Source of the DNA: Aurantiochytrium sp. KH105
Taxonomy: Eukaryota > Sar > Bigyra > Thraustochytrida > Thraustochytriidae
Length of the DNA: 64,000 nucleotides
Direction of reading: 5' to 3'
NCBI GenBank assembly: GCA_003116975.1
Contig: BGKB01000078.1
Span: 62,001 to 126,000, forward strand
The translations under genes were made by a program, and so were the position numbers. Shown one piece after another: positions 59,418 through 64,000 of this stretch (within the stretch, counting starts at the first letter, position 1; every line of letters starts with the position of its first letter). A model generated the notes under the pieces. The model was not told the DNA's origin. It did not search any database and saw nothing but the letters and a program-made list of their open reading frames with translations.

Positions 59418-62243
59418 ATGCAGACCATGACGACGAAGCGCGGCCTGCGCAAGTTCGTTAACGACGTTCGACAGTGCACGAGCCAGGAAGCAGAGAGATC
59501 TCGCGTCCGCAAGGAACTCGCAAATGTGCGGTCCAAGTTCTCCGGCAGCAAACAGCTGAAAAGCTATGACAGAAAGAAATATGTCTGGAAATTGGTTTAT
59601 ATACACATGCTCGGCTACGAAGTCGAATTCGGCCATGTCGAGGCCGTCAACCTGGCGAGTTCTTCGAATGCCGCCGAAAAACAAGTAGGCTACCTCGCCC
59701 TGAGCACGCTCATTGGCAGTGACGCAGAGCTGGCGCGACTCGCAATCAATACCGTCCGAAACGACCTGCAAAGTGACAAGACCTTTGATCAAATTCTGGC
59801 GCTCCACTTTTGCGGCAACATTGGCGGACCCGAGCTTGCCAGTGCGCTCGGTCCCGACGTTCTGCGTCTCGTCTCCAACGACGGCACGCCTGCGCCCGTG
59901 CGCAAGAAAGCTGCGCTCTGCGCGGCCAGCCTCGCACGCTTCGAGCCAGACCTGCTCGATGCCGAGTCCGTCGTCAGCTTTGCACTGCCCTGCCTAGAGC
60001 AGAGCTTTGAGCTAGGTCTCACGCTTGCTATGCTGGGCATACTTTCCAGCACCCCGGACCCGGATGGCGCGCTCCAGGACTCGGTCCCGGTGGTCATCAA
60101 ACTGCTCGAGCGTCTCGTTCTCATCGCTGATGTTCCCTCGGGCTATCTCTACCATGGCGTACCCTGTCCAATTCTTCAGGTGCAAGCATTGCAGTATCTG
60201 CAACGTTTCGATTTCCCATCGCACGCCGAACATGGCCCCACGCTCGTGCGCATTCTCCAGGTGCTCGTCAAATTCAGCGACGCGGGAACTACTGTCGTCA
60301 AGGCGAGTGCCCTGCACTCTGTGCGAACCGAGGCCGTCAACCTCGTGCTGCACTATGGCGCCCGCGCACACCCGGACTTGCTCCAGAGCACCATCAGTCT
60401 CCTTGCTCGCCTCATTGTTCTCAAGGACCCGAACGTGCGGTACCTTGGTCTCGCAGGCATGGCGCGCCTTGCGCAAATGGCCAACCGCGAGGGCATGGCG
60501 CGCGCCCTCATCAACGTTCGCGAGCATCAAGAGGTTATTCTCGCCTCACTCGAGGTCAAAGACGATTCTATTCGTAAGCGCTGCCTGGATCTCGTGTTCG
60601 CCATGTGCGACGCGTCGAACGCGCAAACAATCGTTGAACGCTTGCTCAAGTACCTTGGAACCGCAAGTTACGCCATCAAGCCGGAGATGGTTCTCAAGAT
60701 TGCCATTCTCGCGGAGCGCTTTGCCGAGGATAAAGTTTGGTATATTGACACGGTCATGCATCTTATCGAGACAGCAGGCGATTTTGTCTCGGACGATATT
60801 TGGCACCGCGCGGTACAGGTTGTCACCAACACGCGGGAAGTGCAGCAGGCCGCTGCGGAAGCAGCGCTGCGTACGCTGCAAGCGCCGCACGTGCATGAAT
60901 GCGGCATCAAGTTCTGCGCCTACTTGCTGGGCGAGTTTGGCAACATTCTGGTCGAGCGCAGTGGCGTTAGCGTTCCCTTACTTTTTGAAGAGATCAACCA
61001 GCACTTTGGCACCGCTTCCAACTCGACGCGCTGCATTCTTTTGCATGCGTACGCCAAGCTCGCACTCATGTACCCTAGCGACCTTGGCGAAGAGGTGAAC
61101 CTGCTCATGGACGCTTATCGCGACTCGAGCGACCTCGAGTTGCAGCAGCGGGCATGCGAATACTTTGCGCTGGCAAGCCTCGACGTCGTCAGTCAGGGGA
61201 GAGTGCTCGAACCCATGCCAGAGTTCTCACAGGAGCAGCTCGCCGCAGAGATTCGTGGCGTGCGCACCGGCGCCAACCGTTCTGCAGCGAGCCCTGGCGT
61301 GGCTGTTTCTTTGAAACAATCCTCTGCCACTGCAACAGATGCTTCTTCGGCCGTTCCTTCGCCCGCGTCTTCGGCCCCTCCATTGCCCCAAGCGCAAGGC
61401 GCTGAAAGTGCAGAGGATGCGGAGGATGCAATTGGCGATCTGCTCAATCTTGGAGATGAAGACTACACGGTCACAGCTCCGTCCGTTCGTCTTGCCAAAG
61501 ACGTCAGTCTCGAACTCTACCGCAAGGCCCTGGTCCAACCGCGAGGGTTGCTGCACGAGGACGCCATTGTGCAAGTGGGTGTGCAACATCAGTATCAGGG
61601 ATCTTCAGGAAAGATAATGCTGTTCTTGGGCAATAAGACTTCGCTTCCGTGCCAAGAGGTCATTTGCACTGTACTTGGCAACGCAAACCTCAATGTGCAG
61701 GCGTCTATTGTGGACCCTGTCATTCCACCGCATGCGCAAACCCGCCAACAGCTTCTGGTCACCTGCATGGTGCCATTTGAGCGACCACTCGACATCAAGC
61801 TGTCCTACTCTTTCAATGGTCTGCTGTATTTCGTGGATTTGCGCCTGCCTACGGCGATTACCTCGTTTGCGCAGCCAGTCAAGTTTTCTGATCAAGATTT
61901 CTCGGCAAAGTGGACCTCTCTCGGTGATGGGGCCCAGGACACCACTTCGCTCACAACGCTTGGTCTGAATGATATTGATCACGCCGTTTCCGTGCTCGAG
62001 TCGCTTCACCTTGCGGCTTGGAAGCCTTCGGAAGGTCAGTCTATCTCTGCGGCCTGCACGATTGAGACCGCTACGATGAACCCGAAGACGCAAAAGCCTG
62101 CGGCTGTGGGTTGCCTCGTTCGTTTGGCGCTTGTCTCTGGGTCCTGCAGCGTCTCTGTCCGCGCGGCGAACCGCGCTGCTCGCTTGGGCCTCTTGCAAGT
62201 GCTCTCCACCACCCTCGTTGCACCTTCGTCATCACCGTCTTGA
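59418..62243 (+). CDS. AP2A: AP-2 complex subunit alpha (alpha-adaptin)
   Basis: The product has 941 residues, the usual length for the family. The large subunit of the AP-2 clathrin adaptor binds PtdIns(4,5)P2, dileucine cargo and accessory proteins at the plasma membrane. The N-terminal trunk (1-600) opens with the adaptin signature RGLRKFVNDVRQC, ELANVRSKF, KKYVWKLVYIHMLGYEVEFGH and the helical solenoid. A hinge (about 600-690) is Ser/Ala/Pro-rich with an acidic AEDAEDAIGDLLNLGDED box that could bind clathrin. The C-terminal ear has the sandwich (GKIMLFLGNKTSLPCQEV) and platform (VKFSDQDFSAKW) subdomains. The ATG at 59418 was chosen: TTKRGLRKF lies where the family begins. Confidence 0.93.
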   Translation: MQTMTTKRGLRKFVNDVRQCTSQEAERSRVRKELANVRSKFSGSKQLKSYDRKKYVWKLVYIHMLGYEVEFGHVEAVNLASSSNAAEKQVGYLALSTLIGSDAELARLAINTVRNDLQSDKTFDQILALHFCGNIGGPELASALGPDVLRLVSNDGTPAPVRKKAALCAASLARFEPDLLDAESVVSFALPCLEQSFELGLTLAMLGILSSTPDPDGALQDSVPVVIKLLERLVLIADVPSGYLYHGVPCPILQVQALQYLQRFDFPSHAEHGPTLVRILQVLVKFSDAGTTVVKASALHSVRTEAVNLVLHYGARAHPDLLQSTISLLARLIVLKDPNVRYLGLAGMARLAQMANREGMARALINVREHQEVILASLEVKDDSIRKRCLDLVFAMCDASNAQTIVERLLKYLGTASYAIKPEMVLKIAILAERFAEDKVWYIDTVMHLIETAGDFVSDDIWHRAVQVVTNTREVQQAAAEAALRTLQAPHVHECGIKFCAYLLGEFGNILVERSGVSVPLLFEEINQHFGTASNSTRCILLHAYAKLALMYPSDLGEEVNLLMDAYRDSSDLELQQRACEYFALASLDVVSQGRVLEPMPEFSQEQLAAEIRGVRTGANRSAASPGVAVSLKQSSATATDASSAVPSPASSAPPLPQAQGAESAEDAEDAIGDLLNLGDEDYTVTAPSVRLAKDVSLELYRKALVQPRGLLHEDAIVQVGVQHQYQGSSGKIMLFLGNKTSLPCQEVICTVLGNANLNVQASIVDPVIPPHAQTRQQLLVTCMVPFERPLDIKLSYSFNGLLYFVDLRLPTAITSFAQPVKFSDQDFSAKWTSLGDGAQDTTSLTTLGLNDIDHAVSVLESLHLAAWKPSEGQSISAACTIETATMNPKTQKPAAVGCLVRLALVSGSCSVSVRAANRAARLGLLQVLSTTLVAPSSSPS

Positions 62244-62952
62244 GGGCTCCGTTTTCTATCTCATCGTCATGCATCATCGTTTGGGACTCTCTGTATTCGA
62301 TCGTTCGTCTTTCCCATTTCTTTCTTTCCGGCCCGAAAAAAACAAAACAAAACTACTAGTATAAAATGAACCACCAAAAGGTTACAATTTCAGTTTATAC
62401 CTCACTTTGCAGTGCAAATGTTGCACTTGCCTCGGAGGCACGCGCGTGCCGAGTCTGCCTTGTCCTTGGGCGAGGGTGTGCGCGTGTGCATGGACAGAGT
62501 TTGATCAAAACTCACTCGCTCGCTCGGTTGCGCGCGCTCACTCGTCGGGAGTCGCGGCGCAGACGCCGAGCGCAGTCGCCAAGCGCTGCGAAAGGATTCG
62601 CGTCTGGAGGTGACGTACGGGCAGAGCGGCGAGCGAGCCGAGCGAGGTTTCTAAGGCGTAGTTTCATTCTGTTGCAAGACCGCGCCGCGCCGGCATTACG
62701 CGGCGGCGCGCATAAACAATCGCATCGAACGACAAGCGCGCAGACCCCGGCCGGCAGCCGTGTTTACGGCCCTTAGTCTAGACAGGGAAGGAAGGTATCG
62801 ATTGCCTTTGCGCTTCGGCCGACGGCGACGGCAAGTAGACGTCTAGCTCCTCGAGCACAAGGTCACGCGTGCGAGCAAGCAAGCAATCGCAACAGCACCT
62901 TGAACGAGAGCCCGGCCGTCTCGCGGCATTTTAACTGCTTGTCTCGCCAACA
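62244..62952. other. intergenic, AP-2 alpha 3' flank and next promoter
   Basis: The AP-2 alpha 3' flank contains an AAAAAACAAAACAAAAC run near 62336. The rest is GC-rich with no gene and should hold the promoter of the p22phox-like gene. Confidence 0.45.
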
Positions 62953-64000
62953 ATGGGCGGCCAGGATGAACAAGAAGACGAGGGCAATGGGTTCCAAGAA
63001 GAGTGGTACATGGCTATCGACAAGGCCACGAACAAGCCGTACTACTATAATTCATCAGGAGATATGTCGCAAACGCCGCCCCCAGGATTTCGAAGACCCT
63101 CCGAACAAGAGCAACGACGTGTGGCTGCGCGCAAAACCAGCTGGTTCGGTCAAAGACCAAGCCTTAAGCTTGAACCCGATGAAGAAGAAGGCGGGTTCGC
63201 AGCCCAAATCTCTGACGTACGCGCTCGGGGCATGAGCATGGTCCAGCGACTCAATCCGTTCGCCCCCGAGCTAGGCATCGGTGAAAAACGCGGCACTGTC
63301 CTTCGCGCCCTGTACGGCCACGTGGCTCGATTCGAGGACGAGCTCACAGTTCGACCAGGGCAAACACTCGTAGGCATTGAGATCGTCGAAGGCGGCGCCT
63401 GGTGGCTTGCAGAGCTAAATGGAAAGCGCGGTCACATTCCAGCAAATTATGTCGAGGTCGTGGAGCGCGACAATCAGGGACGCGTCCAAAAGGATAGGGA
63501 CTATGGTGCCTCGCCTTCGGGATGGTTCCAGGCGCAGGCGCAGGCTGCTCCCGATCGCCCGCCCAAGCCAGCCCGACTCGCCGCCAAGCAGGTTCCACGA
63601 GGTCTCAACGCTCAGCTCAAAGACGAAAAACGTGCTAGTAACAGCAACCCGATCAAATGGCTGTACCTGTGCCATACGTGGGGCTATGCCTTTGCTATCT
63701 TTGCCATCATCACGGGCGCTTTGGCATTTTTGTGGTATTCCGAGGCTTCAAAGGAGATTGGAAGCACCCGAAAGAAGCAGCTTCTTGGCACTGATCGTTC
63801 GTGGACGGCGCCTGCCGTCGTTGGCATTGGCGCTGCCTCGCTCGCTTTTGAATATGTCTTTGGCCTTCGACGTCACAACGGCGACGGGCTGCCAGAGGTT
63901 CCGTTACGGACAATCATGTATCTCGGCATGAGTGTGCCGTGCTTTACCAGCTACGCCACGATGATTACTGGCTTGATTGGTTGCGTGACGGCTGCGCTCA
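62953..64000 (+). CDS. WW-like/SH3/p22phox-like membrane protein (partial, runs off the window)
   Basis: The first 349 residues are visible. Residues 18-45 resemble a WW domain, but the second Trp is replaced by Thr. Residues 116-171 are an SH3 domain (VLRALYGH, GGAWWLAELNGKRGHIPANYVEVV). Residues 203-208 (PPKPAR) fit a class II SH3 ligand PxxPx+. From 236 to the end there are at least three membrane helices. Their pattern fits p22phox, the small subunit of flavocytochrome b558: an IITGALA helix, FEYVFGLRR at the end of the second helix, and RTIMYLGMSVP opening the third. p22phox partners NADPH oxidase catalytic subunits. The assignment is from remembered family features and is tentative. The start is the ATG in CAACAATGG. 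Confidence 0.6.
   Translation, partial: MGGQDEQEDEGNGFQEEWYMAIDKATNKPYYYNSSGDMSQTPPPGFRRPSEQEQRRVAARKTSWFGQRPSLKLEPDEEEGGFAAQISDVRARGMSMVQRLNPFAPELGIGEKRGTVLRALYGHVARFEDELTVRPGQTLVGIEIVEGGAWWLAELNGKRGHIPANYVEVVERDNQGRVQKDRDYGASPSGWFQAQAQAAPDRPPKPARLAAKQVPRGLNAQLKDEKRASNSNPIKWLYLCHTWGYAFAIFAIITGALAFLWYSEASKEIGSTRKKQLLGTDRSWTAPAVVGIGAASLAFEYVFGLRRHNGDGLPEVPLRTIMYLGMSVPCFTSYATMITGLIGCVTAAL

Noticed and set aside
1-64000. tRNA, rRNA or spliceosomal RNA genes
   Set aside because: Scanning for T-loop-like GGTTCRA motifs with partner stems and for familiar snRNA or 5S segments gave nothing convincing. A covariance-model search would be decisive.

Overview
This looks like nuclear DNA of a GC-rich, intron-poor unicellular eukaryote. 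Long uninterrupted reading frames encode purely eukaryotic proteins: IMP3, VPS51, a DENN/MABP protein, AP-2 alpha adaptin, a class I cyclic-nucleotide phosphodiesterase and a C2/transmembrane protein. Starts are ATG, several in an ACCATGG-like context, and AATAAA signals lie in several 3' flanks. No bacterial operons, rRNA, tRNA or CRISPR were seen. A thraustochytrid or related stramenopile is my best guess; this is inference, because no taxonomic marker is present.

Layout. 0.4-28.5 kb is compact housekeeping DNA in alternating divergent and convergent pairs: IMP3 (-), an RGG/WW protein (+), a START-like lipid-binding protein (+), a triple-C2 membrane protein (-), a membrane prolyl 4-hydroxylase with ShKT and VHL-beta-like segments (+), a DENND4-like Rab-GEF candidate (-), an armadillo protein (-), a small Cys-patterned protein (+), VPS51 (-), an acidic hypothetical protein (+) and a membrane-integral phosphodiesterase (-). 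29-35.7 kb holds a tandem duplication of a long coiled-coil gene. The upstream copy is cut short by a stop codon, with decayed homology beyond it. The downstream copy ends in a possible tail anchor.

38-48.6 kb holds the most unusual element: five same-strand genes for secreted proteins. Each has two Lys/Cys-rich modules around a very acidic Asp/Glu linker. They are separated by 0.9-2.5 kb spacers full of short repeats. One copy has a one-base frameshift in its signal peptide. I do not recognise this family. A 4.6 kb stretch without a convincing gene follows.

53.2-64 kb returns to dense coding: a large F-box-like/LRR/armadillo/SPRY protein (+), a phytanoyl-CoA dioxygenase-family enzyme (-), AP-2 alpha adaptin (+), and, running off the right edge, a gene joining a degenerate WW and an SH3 domain to a p22phox-like membrane domain.

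Membrane traffic is well represented (VPS51, DENN, AP-2 alpha, the C2 protein, the START protein, coiled-coil tethers), but nothing shows these genes are co-regulated. Start codons were chosen as the first plausible ATG. Long open stretches upstream of several of them are GC-rich leader DNA and were not included.
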